Source: Chlorobium sp.
GTDB taxonomy: Bacteria; Bacteroidota; Chlorobiia; Chlorobiales; Chlorobiaceae
Assembly: GCA_028277225.1 (NCBI GenBank)
Contig: JANQHB010000046.1
Coordinates: 1-61,492, forward strand
Direction: 5' to 3'
Length of the DNA stretch: 61,492 nt
The stretch's first letter is position 1; each line of letters starts with the position of its first letter. The notes below the pieces were generated by a model. It saw nothing but the letters and a program-made list of their open reading frames with translations, was not told the origin of the DNA and ran no database searches. This document shows, piece after piece, positions 35,086 to 43,403 of this stretch. The position numbers and the translations under genes were made by a program.

Positions 35086-36082
35086 GCCGGATCTACGAAA
35101 GCCATTGCTGGTCGATCGGTTCGGGCGCGGTATTGATTATGTGCGCCTGTCGGTTACGTCACGATGCAACCTGCGCTGTGTTTACTGTATGCGCGAGGAG
35201 CACAGCAACGAGAGCGTATCGTTCGATGAGCTTCAGTATGATGATATTTGCAGGATTCTCGATGTGCTCAAAGTATCGGGTATAAGGAAAATCAGGCTCA
35301 CCGGCGGGGAGCCCTTACTCCGGGGCGACATCCTGAATATTGTCCGGTACGCGAAAACCGAAAAAAGGTTTGAACGGGTCGTGCTCACGACCAACGGCGT
35401 TTTGCTCGAGCGACATATCCAGCGTCTTCTTGAAGAAGGTATCGACGGGATCAATATCAGTCTTGATACTTTTGATGTTGAGCGTTACAGGGAAATAACA
35501 AGAAGATCCAGTCTGAAGGAGGTTCTGCGGAGCCTGCAATGCCTTTTTGATGATGCCGTACAACTTGATCTCAAAATCAATGTTGTGATGCTCAAGGGGA
35601 TCAACGGCTTCGAGCTTCCGGACTTTGTCGAACTTACCAGGAACTGGCCGGTAACGGTCCGTTTCATGGAATTGATGCCGTTTGATGATCACCAGATATG
35701 GCGTACGGGCAGATTCATGGGAGCCGGAATGGTTTACGATATGCTCCGTGAGCACTATCCGGAGCTCGAGTCGCTTCGGGGAAAGGCAACCGAGCATTTC
35801 AGTTTTTCCCTGCCGGAATATGCCGGAACAATTGCCATTATACCGGCATTTACCCGTAACTTTTGCAGCCAGTGCAACCGGCTGCGCATCACGTCTTCCG
35901 GAAAAATTATCAGTTGCCTGTACTCCGGGCAACACGTTGATCTTCTCGATGCACTTCACAATGGTTCCTGTAACGGAGAGCTTGTCGATCTTCTTGGAAG
36001 GGCTGTTGCCGCAAAACCCCGTGACGGCAGGAATGCCTCGGATGGCAATCACAGGACAAGCATGGCTGAGATCGGGGGGTAA
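35078..36082 (+). CDS. moaA: GTP 3',8-cyclase (MoaA)
   Basis: Radical SAM enzyme of the first step of molybdopterin synthesis, 334 residues. SRCNLRCVYCMRE holds the CxxxCxxC SAM cluster. KIRLTGGEPLLRGDI is conserved, and the C-terminal cluster is seen as NFCSQCNRLR with a later Cys in IISCLYSG. ATG 35078 follows a GAGG box and overlaps the GDPD gene by eight bases; the earlier in-frame start at 35015 would add unconserved residues. Confidence 0.93.
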   Translation: MDRPDLRKPLLVDRFGRGIDYVRLSVTSRCNLRCVYCMREEHSNESVSFDELQYDDICRILDVLKVSGIRKIRLTGGEPLLRGDILNIVRYAKTEKRFERVVLTTNGVLLERHIQRLLEEGIDGINISLDTFDVERYREITRRSSLKEVLRSLQCLFDDAVQLDLKINVVMLKGINGFELPDFVELTRNWPVTVRFMELMPFDDHQIWRTGRFMGAGMVYDMLREHYPELESLRGKATEHFSFSLPEYAGTIAIIPAFTRNFCSQCNRLRITSSGKIISCLYSGQHVDLLDALHNGSCNGELVDLLGRAVAAKPRDGRNASDGNHRTSMAEIGG

Positions 36083-36336
36083 GGAAGTTCTGAGTACTGA
36101 GTGAAGATTGTAGGGTGATCGTGAGTGGTGAATGGGAGATAGCCGGTTAGCCGGATGGCAGGGAAGAGAGAATGTGGGATGTGGGGCGAAAGAATAGTCG
36201 GCAGCTATCAGTTGGCAGTATACAATTTTGTAGGGGCGGAGGGATAAGGAGTGCTGAGTGTATATTATGTAAAAGGATACATGTAGTGACAAGTACGAGA
36301 GAAGAAGGATGAAGGAAAACAGGAGACTGGAATTCT
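36083..36336. repeat. Degenerate heptad-repeat gap between moaA and moaC
   Basis: Begins with three 7-base units AGTTCTG, AGTACTG, AGTGAAG at 36086-36106 and continues with GTG/GGATG-rich sequence that closely resembles the gap at 49637-49700. AGTTGGCAGT and GTAGGGGCGGAGGG occur further on. No gene is seen. It interrupts an otherwise tightly packed molybdopterin cluster. Confidence 0.7.
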
Positions 36337-37281
36337 ATGGCTGATTTTTCGCATATCGATGACCATGGGGATGTGAGGATGGTCGATGTTTCCTCTAAAC
36401 CGGGGACGATGCGAACGGCGCGTGCATCCGGATATATTGCCATGAAACCCGAAACCCTGAGGCGCATAGAGAAACATGATGTCCCGAAAGGCAATGTCTT
36501 TACGACGGCAAGGATTGCCGGTATTCAGGCGGCCAAAAGAACAGCGGATCTGATCCCGCTCTGTCACCAGCTCAATCTTTCATGGATCGGCATTGATTTT
36601 GCTCTTGAAAACAATCGTATAAGAATCGAGGCAACGGTCAGAACACGTGAGGCGACCGGTGTTGAAATGGAAGCATTGACGGCGGTAATGACAGCCTTAC
36701 TGACGATCTACGATATGTGTAAGGCGGTCGATACATCAATGACAATCGGGGGTGTAAGTCTTGAAGAAAAAAAAGGCGGTAAGGGGAGCCCCGATGCCGG
36801 TTACCGGCCGCGTACCGCAATTCTTGTTGTATCGGATTCCATATCTGCCGGCAGGGGTACGGACCGTTCCGGCGAGATTCTGAAAAAAGGGTTCGAGGAT
36901 GCCGGATGCAGTGTCGACAGTTTCAGGATTGTCGCTGATGAAGAGGCTGATATCGAGGCCGTTGTCAAAGAATGGGTTCAGGATGGCGTTGAACTTGTTG
37001 TCACATCCGGAGGAACCGGGCTCGGTCCGAGGGACATAACCGTTGATACGCTTCTGCCGCTGTTTGACCGCAGACTGGGTGGTGTCGAGCAGGCGCTCTT
37101 CGACTGGGGGCAGGGCAAAAAAAGAACGGCGATGCTTTCGAGACTTGCTGCAGGAACGATCGGTTCTGCGATCGTGGTGTGTCTGCCCGGCAGTACCGGG
37201 GCGGCTCTTGATGCTGTGGAAGTTCTCGTTCCAGACCTGTTCCATGCGTTCGAGATGATACAGGGGGGGGGACACGGATGA
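36337..37281 (+). CDS. moaCB: MoaC-MoaB bifunctional fusion
   Basis: A 314-residue fusion. Residues 1-150 are MoaC (cyclic pyranopterin monophosphate synthase), with KGNVFTTARIAGIQAAKRT, LIPLCHQLNLS and AVMTALLTIYDMCKAVD. Residues about 160-310 are MoaB/Mog, with ILVVSDSISAGRG, VVTSGGTGLGPRDITVD and CLPGSTGAALDAV, which adenylates or handles molybdopterin. Both domains keep their signatures. The stop overlaps the moeA start by four bases. Confidence 0.92.
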   Translation: MADFSHIDDHGDVRMVDVSSKPGTMRTARASGYIAMKPETLRRIEKHDVPKGNVFTTARIAGIQAAKRTADLIPLCHQLNLSWIGIDFALENNRIRIEATVRTREATGVEMEALTAVMTALLTIYDMCKAVDTSMTIGGVSLEEKKGGKGSPDAGYRPRTAILVVSDSISAGRGTDRSGEILKKGFEDAGCSVDSFRIVADEEADIEAVVKEWVQDGVELVVTSGGTGLGPRDITVDTLLPLFDRRLGGVEQALFDWGQGKKRTAMLSRLAAGTIGSAIVVCLPGSTGAALDAVEVLVPDLFHAFEMIQGGGHG

Positions 37282-38504
37282 TAAGCGTCAGGGAGGCCCA
37301 TGACTGTATTGCCCGGGAAATTGCCGTTTTGCCCGTAGATAACCTGTCGCTGGAGCGTGCTCGGGGACAGGTTCTTGCTGATGATCTCTTTGCACCGTTT
37401 CAGATGCCGCGCTTCGATAACGCTGCTATGGACGGATTTGCACTGCAGTGGGAGGATATTCAGCATGCTTCCGACGACAGTCCCGTCACGTTGAGGGTCC
37501 TCGAGGAAATACCTGCAGGAAGAATGCCCCGTTGCAGAGTGGTTTCGGGCACGTGCGCCCAGATAATGACGGGAGCGCCTCTTCCGGAAGGAGCCGATAC
37601 GGTTGTGATGTTCGAACATACCAGCGGTTTCGGCGGTTCCAGTGTCGATATCTACAAGGCTCCCTCAGCGCGGTCGAATGTTCGTTACTCCGGCGAAGAG
37701 GTTGAAAGGGGGGAATTGCTTCTTGAAAAGGGCACGAAGCTCACCCCTGCCGAAATCGGCGTGCTTGCCGCGTTCGGTACGGCAACCGTTGCCGTGTATC
37801 GTCGCCCGAAACTCTCTGTTCTTACTGTCGGTGATGAACTTCGTGATCCGGGAGAGATCCTCGACGGAGGAGCGATCTATAACAGCAACCGCTTTTCTCT
37901 CACAAGCTGTGCAGTTTCTGCTGGGGCTGAAATTACAGGACACGTTCAGGTCCCTGATGACAAGAAGGCTATAGGCGAGGCTCTTGAAGATGCGCTTTCT
38001 TCATGCGACATGCTGCTTGCAGCGGGAGGGATATCAACGGGCGAATACGACTATATGCAGCAGATGATGACAGGCCTTGGTGTCAGGCAGAAATTCTGGA
38101 AGGTGGCCCAGAAACCGGGCAAACCGTTATTTTTCGGTAAGGTTGACCGTGGCCCGATGGTTTTCGCTCTTCCCGGAAATCCGGTTTCGGCGCTTGTCGG
38201 TTTCCTGGAATATTGCATGCCGACACTTGCTGCAATGCAATGCAGTCCCTATCATGGTAAAATTGAAGCCGAGCTCACCGGTCCATTTCCTGCTGACAAG
38301 AAGCGGCATCGTTTTCTTTTTGGAAAACTATGGCAAAACCGTGGAAAACTCTTTTGCAGCATTTCGCCAAAAATCGAATCGCACATGATCACCTCCCTGC
38401 TCGGGGCCAACTGCCTGATCGAGGCGCCTCCCGCACCCCGGAGCCTTCCCGGGGGAACTGCTGTAACCTGTAACCTGCTCCCATGGAGTACATTGAACCA
38501 TTAG
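37278..38504 (+). CDS. moeA: Molybdopterin molybdenumtransferase (MoeA)
   Basis: Inserts molybdenum into adenylated molybdopterin. The 408-residue protein has PRFDNAAMDGFAL, GTCAQIMTGAPLPEGADTVV, GIYNSNRFSL-like and AAGGISTGEYDY, and PGNPVSALVGFLEY near the end. Length and domain order are normal. Coupled to moaCB by a four-base overlap. Confidence 0.94.
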   Translation: MISVREAHDCIAREIAVLPVDNLSLERARGQVLADDLFAPFQMPRFDNAAMDGFALQWEDIQHASDDSPVTLRVLEEIPAGRMPRCRVVSGTCAQIMTGAPLPEGADTVVMFEHTSGFGGSSVDIYKAPSARSNVRYSGEEVERGELLLEKGTKLTPAEIGVLAAFGTATVAVYRRPKLSVLTVGDELRDPGEILDGGAIYNSNRFSLTSCAVSAGAEITGHVQVPDDKKAIGEALEDALSSCDMLLAAGGISTGEYDYMQQMMTGLGVRQKFWKVAQKPGKPLFFGKVDRGPMVFALPGNPVSALVGFLEYCMPTLAAMQCSPYHGKIEAELTGPFPADKKRHRFLFGKLWQNRGKLFCSISPKIESHMITSLLGANCLIEAPPAPRSLPGGTAVTCNLLPWSTLNH

Positions 38505-38510
38505 TATTGG

Positions 38511-38768
38511 ATGAAGAACGCTGTGCTTATGAATATTACCGTTACATGTTTTGCTTCCGCCAGGGAGATACTTGCACGAAACGAGTTCAGCCTCGATGTT
38601 CCCGAAGGAACAACCATAGAGGTACTTGAGCGGGATATCCGCAGGCTTTCGCCAGAACTTGCCGAAATGCCATTCATGCTTGCCCTCAACCAGGAGTATC
38701 CGGTGGAAGGCACCATCGTGCGTGAAGGTGATGAAGTGGCTATAATCCCGCCGGTCAGCGGAGGGTGA
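38511..38768 (+). CDS. moaD: Molybdopterin synthase sulfur carrier (MoaD)
   Basis: A ubiquitin-like sulfur carrier of 85 residues ending in the obligatory Gly-Gly (IIPPVSGG), which is thiocarboxylated. VTCFASAREIL at the start and ALNQEY are typical. ATG 38529 would give 79 residues and is equally possible. It lies six bases after moeA and one base before moaE. Confidence 0.9.
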   Translation: MKNAVLMNITVTCFASAREILARNEFSLDVPEGTTIEVLERDIRRLSPELAEMPFMLALNQEYPVEGTIVREGDEVAIIPPVSGG

Positions 38769-38769
38769 G

Positions 38770-39156
38770 ATGATCAGCGTCGAGATTACTGACAGCAGCG
38801 TCGATGACCGGGACTTCTGGCCTTCTGAGGGTTCCGGTGTCGGGGCCGAACTTGTTTTCAAAGGCGTTGTCCGCGCTATCGAGAAAGGGCAGCCGATCAG
38901 GGGACTCGTGTATGAGTACTATGACGGTATGGCGCAAAGTGAGATGGAAAGGATCGCCCGGTTGGCAATACAACGGTTCGGTATTACGGAACTGCATTGT
39001 GTGCACCGTGTCGGAACCATTCCTGCAGGAAAGGCGGCGATTGTTGTCCTGATCCGGTCGAAACACCGGGAGGAAGCCTTTTCGGCCATGAGCTGGTTCA
39101 TGAACGAGGTGAAAAGAACCGTCCCCATCTGGAAGATCGCGACCGTAACCTGGTAG
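38770..39156 (+). CDS. moaE: Molybdopterin synthase catalytic subunit (MoaE)
   Basis: Pairs with MoaD to put two sulfurs into the pterin. The 128-residue protein has GAELVFKGVVR, LVYEYYDGMAQSEM, HRVGTIPAGKAAIVV and VPIWK. Its last 59 bases overlap the 3-prime end of the convergent BatD-like gene; both frames are open and both proteins look complete. Confidence 0.93.
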   Translation: MISVEITDSSVDDRDFWPSEGSGVGAELVFKGVVRAIEKGQPIRGLVYEYYDGMAQSEMERIARLAIQRFGITELHCVHRVGTIPAGKAAIVVLIRSKHREEAFSAMSWFMNEVKRTVPIWKIATVTW

Positions 39157-40423
39157 ATAACAGCCGGCATTCGCTGCAGAGTTTTTCGAATTCCGCCCTG
39201 TCCGGTTTGTCCGGGGAATATTCGAGTCTGTCGAGAGTCTCGATCATTTCGGTTGTTTTCCGGACAGTCTCCTCATCGACCCCTGCCTTCTTCAGAGTTG
39301 AGGAAAGATTGTTCATTTCGACAGTGTCGGATTGTTCGTTGCAGCGGCGATAAACTGCAGCTTCGATCTCTTTGCGAAGTTCCTGCAGGGTTCCGGCTGT
39401 TTTACGGTTGGCGCCGGGTCTTTTTTTCAACAGGATAAAGGAGAGCGCCGCCGCCAGTAAAAGAAAAAGAGCAAGGGGCAGTATAAAAGGCGGCAGGGCG
39501 GGCGTGCTTTTTTTCTCCACTGGAGCGATTGATTGTTGTGAGCCTGTGGTGTCAGCCGCCGTCCTATCTTTTTTTTCAAGGACCGTAAGTTTCAAGATGT
39601 TGCTTGAAACAGTTCTGTAGCGTGCCTCGACGGGATCGAAAACGATGAGCGATACCGGTTTGAAAGCATAGGTACCGGGTTTTTTTGCCAGGAGGGTCGT
39701 TGTGGCTCTGAGTGTCGGGTCAAGACTGTCGGCAGCTCTTCCTGTTCCGGTTGTCATCGGTTCAAGTCCATCGGGAAGGGAAAATGGCTGGTCAGGCAGC
39801 GTTGGCAGACTTCCACTGCCTTCGAAAAGGGCTTTCAGTTCAAGCGTTGTGCCGGCATGAACGGTATCTGCGCTTGCGCTGACCGTTGTGCTGAATTCCC
39901 CGACGGTACCGCTGAAACCGGCAGGAACGGGTTCGGGAAGCGGACGGGCATCGAGGGTTATTGACGGAGCGCTAATGTCGAGTGAGTCCCCAGAAATGGT
40001 CCCGGAATGGAGTGAGAGGTTTTCCGGGATGATGCAGCGTATCCGGTAGCCGTTGACAGTAAGCCGTCCTTCGTGGAGAGGGACGACTGTCATCTGCTTG
40101 ATCACAGTGCTTCTGTAGACGGTTCCGTCAAGAGACTCGGGCTTGCTTGGCATGTATCTGGGCCTGGAACGGTTTGCCGCCCATATCCCTTCGTGCACAG
40201 GGTATTCCGTGTCGAGAATTTTAGGTGCTGTACCTCTGAAAAAGAGGGTATAGGTGACCTCTGCCGCCTGGCCGGTATACGGTTTGTTGTTGCTGATTTC
40301 AGCAGTGATGAATATGTGTTCCCTGCTGTTTTCAACGATGTCTGCCGCTCCGGATGATGCTGCCGCCGGCAAGAAGAGGAACAAGAGCAGACATGCGGTT
40401 GTGATGTATCTCAACGCGTGCAC
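39098..40423 (-). CDS. BatD-like protein
   Basis: A 441-residue exported protein with an N-terminal signal (LLLFLFLPAAASSGA), two beta-rich oxygen-tolerance (BatD) domains with segments such as YTGQAAEVTYTLFF and GTTLELKALFEG, then a single transmembrane helix near residue 325 and a basic cytoplasmic tail. The 3-prime end overlaps moaE. The MoxR/DUF58 genes it usually accompanies are 9 kb away, at 48.6 kb. Confidence 0.78.
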   Translation of the reverse strand: MHALRYITTACLLLFLFLPAAASSGAADIVENSREHIFITAEISNNKPYTGQAAEVTYTLFFRGTAPKILDTEYPVHEGIWAANRSRPRYMPSKPESLDGTVYRSTVIKQMTVVPLHEGRLTVNGYRIRCIIPENLSLHSGTISGDSLDISAPSITLDARPLPEPVPAGFSGTVGEFSTTVSASADTVHAGTTLELKALFEGSGSLPTLPDQPFSLPDGLEPMTTGTGRAADSLDPTLRATTTLLAKKPGTYAFKPVSLIVFDPVEARYRTVSSNILKLTVLEKKDRTAADTTGSQQSIAPVEKKSTPALPPFILPLALFLLLAAALSFILLKKRPGANRKTAGTLQELRKEIEAAVYRRCNEQSDTVEMNNLSSTLKKAGVDEETVRKTTEMIETLDRLEYSPDKPDRAEFEKLCSECRLLSTRLRSRSSRWGRFFSPRS

Positions 40424-40439
40424 GGGATATGTCCACGTT

Positions 40440-41240
40440 TTATTGTTTCAGCTCGGAGGATCGTTTCGCGGCAGCTTTGACTGTGTCGATCATTGCCTGG
40501 CGGATATCGTGGGCCATCATCTGCTTCAGTCCGGCTTCCGTTGTTCCTCCGGGGGTTGTGACTTCCCTTATGAGATCGGCCGGCTGTTTGCCGCTTTCAA
40601 GCAGAAGCTTTGCTGCTCCCAGCATGGTTTGTGCGCTGAGGAGCACCGCGTCGTCACTGTTCAGGCCGCACGCCACTCCGCCCCTGGCCATGGATTCGAT
40701 AATATGGAACATATACGCCGGGCCGCTTCCGGAAACCGCTGTAACGGCATCCATATGCTTTTCGTCAAGAAACATCACCCTGCCGACGGCGCTGAAGACA
40801 GCGCCGGCATGTTTCAGGTCTTTTTCCGTTGCGTTTTTTCCCGCACTCAGAGCAGTCATGCCTTCGCCGACAAATGACGGTGTATTGGGCATAACACGGA
40901 TGATGTGCGATTCGGGGAGAGCCCGTGTTCTGATAAACTCGGTCGTTATGCCGGCAGCGACGCTTATGAGCAACTGATCGGCACGGAGGGCGTTCTGCAG
41001 TTCCAGAAGCACCTCTTCTATCTGGTATGGTTTGACCGCAAGGATAAGCGTATCGGATCGTTCGGCAAGTTCCTGCAGGGAGGACATTCCGGCAAGGTTA
41101 TATGTCTGGCAGAATGATGCCAGGGCATCAGGATCCCTGTCATATCCGGTAATTGTAAAGTTGCCGTTGCGAACAAGCCCTGCGACGATAGCCCTGGATA
41201 TTCTTCCGGTACCGATAAAGCCGACCGTTGTTTTTTTCAT
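40440..41240 (-). CDS. proC: Pyrroline-5-carboxylate reductase
   Basis: Final step of proline synthesis. The 266-residue protein opens with VGFIGTGRISRAIVAGLV (NADPH fold) and has the C-terminal signature VTTPGGTTEAGLKQM. RVMPNTPSFVGEGMTAL and VSGSGPAYMFHIIE are family hallmarks. It lies 16 bases upstream of the BatD-like gene on the same strand. Confidence 0.94.
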   Translation of the reverse strand: MKKTTVGFIGTGRISRAIVAGLVRNGNFTITGYDRDPDALASFCQTYNLAGMSSLQELAERSDTLILAVKPYQIEEVLLELQNALRADQLLISVAAGITTEFIRTRALPESHIIRVMPNTPSFVGEGMTALSAGKNATEKDLKHAGAVFSAVGRVMFLDEKHMDAVTAVSGSGPAYMFHIIESMARGGVACGLNSDDAVLLSAQTMLGAAKLLLESGKQPADLIREVTTPGGTTEAGLKQMMAHDIRQAMIDTVKAAAKRSSELKQ

Positions 41241-41440
41241 TTTACCTGTCTTGCGTTTTTGTTCTCATGGCCGTTCGATGGAGCAGTTCATGAGGATGTT
41301 CAATTGCTTATGATATCATGTAAGTTACAAACCATCGTGTTTTTCTTCGTGTGATTCTCCCGATTGATTTTTCGTCCTCACGATAGTAGATTACTGCTGA
41401 AATTCTGCTGTCCATCCACAACCTCAAAAGCCGCAGGGCC

Positions 41441-42388
41441 ATGGACTTCCTGAGCCGTCATTTTCTTTTTATCGCTCTCGGAGCATCGATCATCGCTCTT
41501 GTTCATCCTGCTTTGTTTTTGTGGGTCAAGCCGTTTATTCCTTTTCTCCTTGGAGTGATCATGTTCGGAATGGGCACGACCATCCGTCTGGGTGATTTCA
41601 GGGATGTCTGGGAAAAAAAAGGCCTTGTGACGATTGCCGCAGTTGTTCAATATACGTTCATGCCTGGACTTGCCATGGTAGTCAGCTACCTGTTTTCGCT
41701 GCCTGAAGAGGTCATGATCGGCATGGTTCTCGTAGGAAGCTGTCCCGGAGGAACGGCATCCAATGTCATTGTTTTTCTTTCGAGGGGCAATGTGGCATTG
41801 TCGGTTACCATGACCATGGTTTCAACCGTGCTTGCCCCGATACTTACTCCAGCGATCGTTTATCTGATTTTGAACAGATCGGTCGAACTGTCTTTTCTGA
41901 GCCTGTTCATCTCGGTTTTTCAGGTTGTGGCTTTCCCCCTTGCTGCCGGTCTCTTTGTTCGCCACTATTTCGGGGATTTTGCTGAACGATATTCCAGGAT
42001 CCTGCCCGGTGTTTCGGTGCTTGCGATTTCGGTAATCATAGCCTGTGTTATGGCATTGAATGTTGAAAGGGTGCTTGCTTTTCCTGTCTTCATTACAGGC
42101 GCTGTTATGTTGCACAATCTCCTTGGACTTGCTGCAGGTTATGGTGCCGCAAGGCTTTTGTCGCGCTCCCGTTCGGATTGCAGGACAATGGCCATTGAGA
42201 TCGGTATGCAGAATTCGGGGCTTGGTGTGGCTCTGGCCAACCAGTTTTTTCCGCCGCTCAGTGCCTTGCCCGGGGCGCTTTTCAGCCTCTGGCACAACCT
42301 TTCAGGTATTCTGCTTGCCCGATACTGGTCAGGTGGGCTTCAAAAGATATCAGCTGCAGAACAGGCAAAAAAAAGGGGCGATGCCTAA
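41441..42388 (+). CDS. Bile acid:sodium symporter (BASS) family transporter
   Basis: A 315-residue membrane protein with nine or ten helices. GSCPGGTASNVIVFLSRGNVALSVTMT is the conserved core with the sodium-site residues, and GMQNSGLGVALAN is the second crossover. Bacterial members transport pantoate, keto acids or other organic anions; the substrate is unknown. Its stop codon lies inside a hairpin shared with the convergent cytochrome gene. Confidence 0.88.
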   Translation: MDFLSRHFLFIALGASIIALVHPALFLWVKPFIPFLLGVIMFGMGTTIRLGDFRDVWEKKGLVTIAAVVQYTFMPGLAMVVSYLFSLPEEVMIGMVLVGSCPGGTASNVIVFLSRGNVALSVTMTMVSTVLAPILTPAIVYLILNRSVELSFLSLFISVFQVVAFPLAAGLFVRHYFGDFAERYSRILPGVSVLAISVIIACVMALNVERVLAFPVFITGAVMLHNLLGLAAGYGAARLLSRSRSDCRTMAIEIGMQNSGLGVALANQFFPPLSALPGALFSLWHNLSGILLARYWSGGLQKISAAEQAKKRGDA

Positions 42389-42399
42389 AGCAATGCCCC
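42367..42399 (-). terminator. Terminator of cytochrome c gene, overlapping BASS stop
   Basis: GGGGC at 42375-42379 pairs with GCCCC at 42395-42399, extended by three more pairs after a mismatch around a CTAAA loop. On the minus strand it is followed by an eight-base U-run (42367-42374), so it should stop transcription of the c-555-like gene. Confidence 0.75.
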
Positions 42400-42424
42400 T
42401 CTTTCATGATCTTTCCTGCAGCAA

Positions 42425-42781
42425 TCACAGGATCTGTTTGACCATATAAGCGACAGCATTTGCGACTTCTGCATCGGTCAACGCAGTGTTGCCGCCTTTT
42501 GCAGGCATGTTGCCCACGTCGGTATACCCTTCGTTCGATTTCTTGATCAGGATGTCCATTCCCTGACCGAGACGGGTTGTCCAGTCGGCTTTGATGCCCG
42601 TTTTCGGGGCTTTCATGATGCCGGTGTCGTGACACATTTTGCAGCTTTTTGCATAGACCGCTTCGCCGTTTGCGATATCGTATTTTGTTACGTCGCATGC
42701 TGTTAATGCAGCTCCTGCGTCGAGGCCGAATGCCAGGCCGACGAGCGTAAAAACCGATAGTCCTGAAAGTACCTTTTTCAT
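42425..42781 (-). CDS. Cytochrome c-555-like class I cytochrome
   Basis: A 118-residue exported monoheme cytochrome. Signal peptide MKKVLSGLSVFTLVGLAFG, heme motif CKMCH, and axial Met in NMPAKGG. YDIANGEAVY, MKAPKTG and EVANAVAYMV closely follow Chlorobium cytochrome c-555, the electron carrier to the photosynthetic reaction centre, but I cannot exclude a c5-type relative. ATG 42781 after a GGAGGA box is chosen over 42820. Confidence 0.88.
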   Translation of the reverse strand: MKKVLSGLSVFTLVGLAFGLDAGAALTACDVTKYDIANGEAVYAKSCKMCHDTGIMKAPKTGIKADWTTRLGQGMDILIKKSNEGYTDVGNMPAKGGNTALTDAEVANAVAYMVKQIL

Positions 42782-42880
42782 GTGATCCTCCTTATGGATG
42801 TGTTGAAGTATGCAATGCATACGGTAAAAAAAACGGGCGCCACAAGTGCGCCCGCAAGATGTTCTGACTGTATGCGTCTA

Positions 42881-43261
42881 TTACCTGGCAACGCTTTCGT
42901 TGACCATGTAGGCAACAGCATTTGCAACTTCATCGTCGGTAAGCTCAGCACCGCCTCTTGCAGGCATCATGCCATCCGGGCCGCTAAAACCTTCGATAGA
43001 TTTTTTAACGATTGTGTCCATTCCTTGTGCGATACGGTCTTCCCATGCTTTGACGTCGCCAGGCTTTGGTCCGAGATTGTTGTCGTGACAGCTGCCGCAG
43101 TTGGCCTCATAGACTTCCTGTCCGTTTGCCAGATCGTAACCGCTGACAAGCTCGCTTGCAGCCCCGCCTTCAGCAGGAGCCTCAGCAGCAGGCTGTTCTG
43201 CGCCGCCGCAACCAATAAAGAAAGCGCTGCAGAGTGCAACTGCAGGTAGAATTTTTTTCAT
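42881..43261 (-). CDS. Lipoprotein class I cytochrome c
   Basis: A 126-residue monoheme cytochrome homologous to its downstream neighbour. The signal ends in the lipobox FFIGCGG, followed by a Glu/Ala/Pro-rich linker, the heme motif CGSCH, and axial Met in GMMPARGG. EVANAVAYMV matches the other copy. The lipid anchor would tether it, whereas the downstream paralogue would be soluble, so the pair may divide roles in electron transfer. Confidence 0.9.
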   Translation of the reverse strand: MKKILPAVALCSAFFIGCGGAEQPAAEAPAEGGAASELVSGYDLANGQEVYEANCGSCHDNNLGPKPGDVKAWEDRIAQGMDTIVKKSIEGFSGPDGMMPARGGAELTDDEVANAVAYMVNESVAR

Positions 43262-43403
43262 GTTGTTCTCCTTCGTTCATGTGGTGTGGTAAGTGCCTGA
43301 GATGTTATGACAACATCGAAGAGAAAATACAAAAGTTCGTGGAAAAATATTCAGAATGCCGTTGAAAAAGTTGACGGATAGTGGCTGAAAGGGTTTTTTT
43401 CGG

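Noticed and set aside
35315..36292. 325-codon minus-strand frame opposite moaA
   Set aside because: moaA motifs are on the plus strand; the minus frame extends into repeat sequence without family features.
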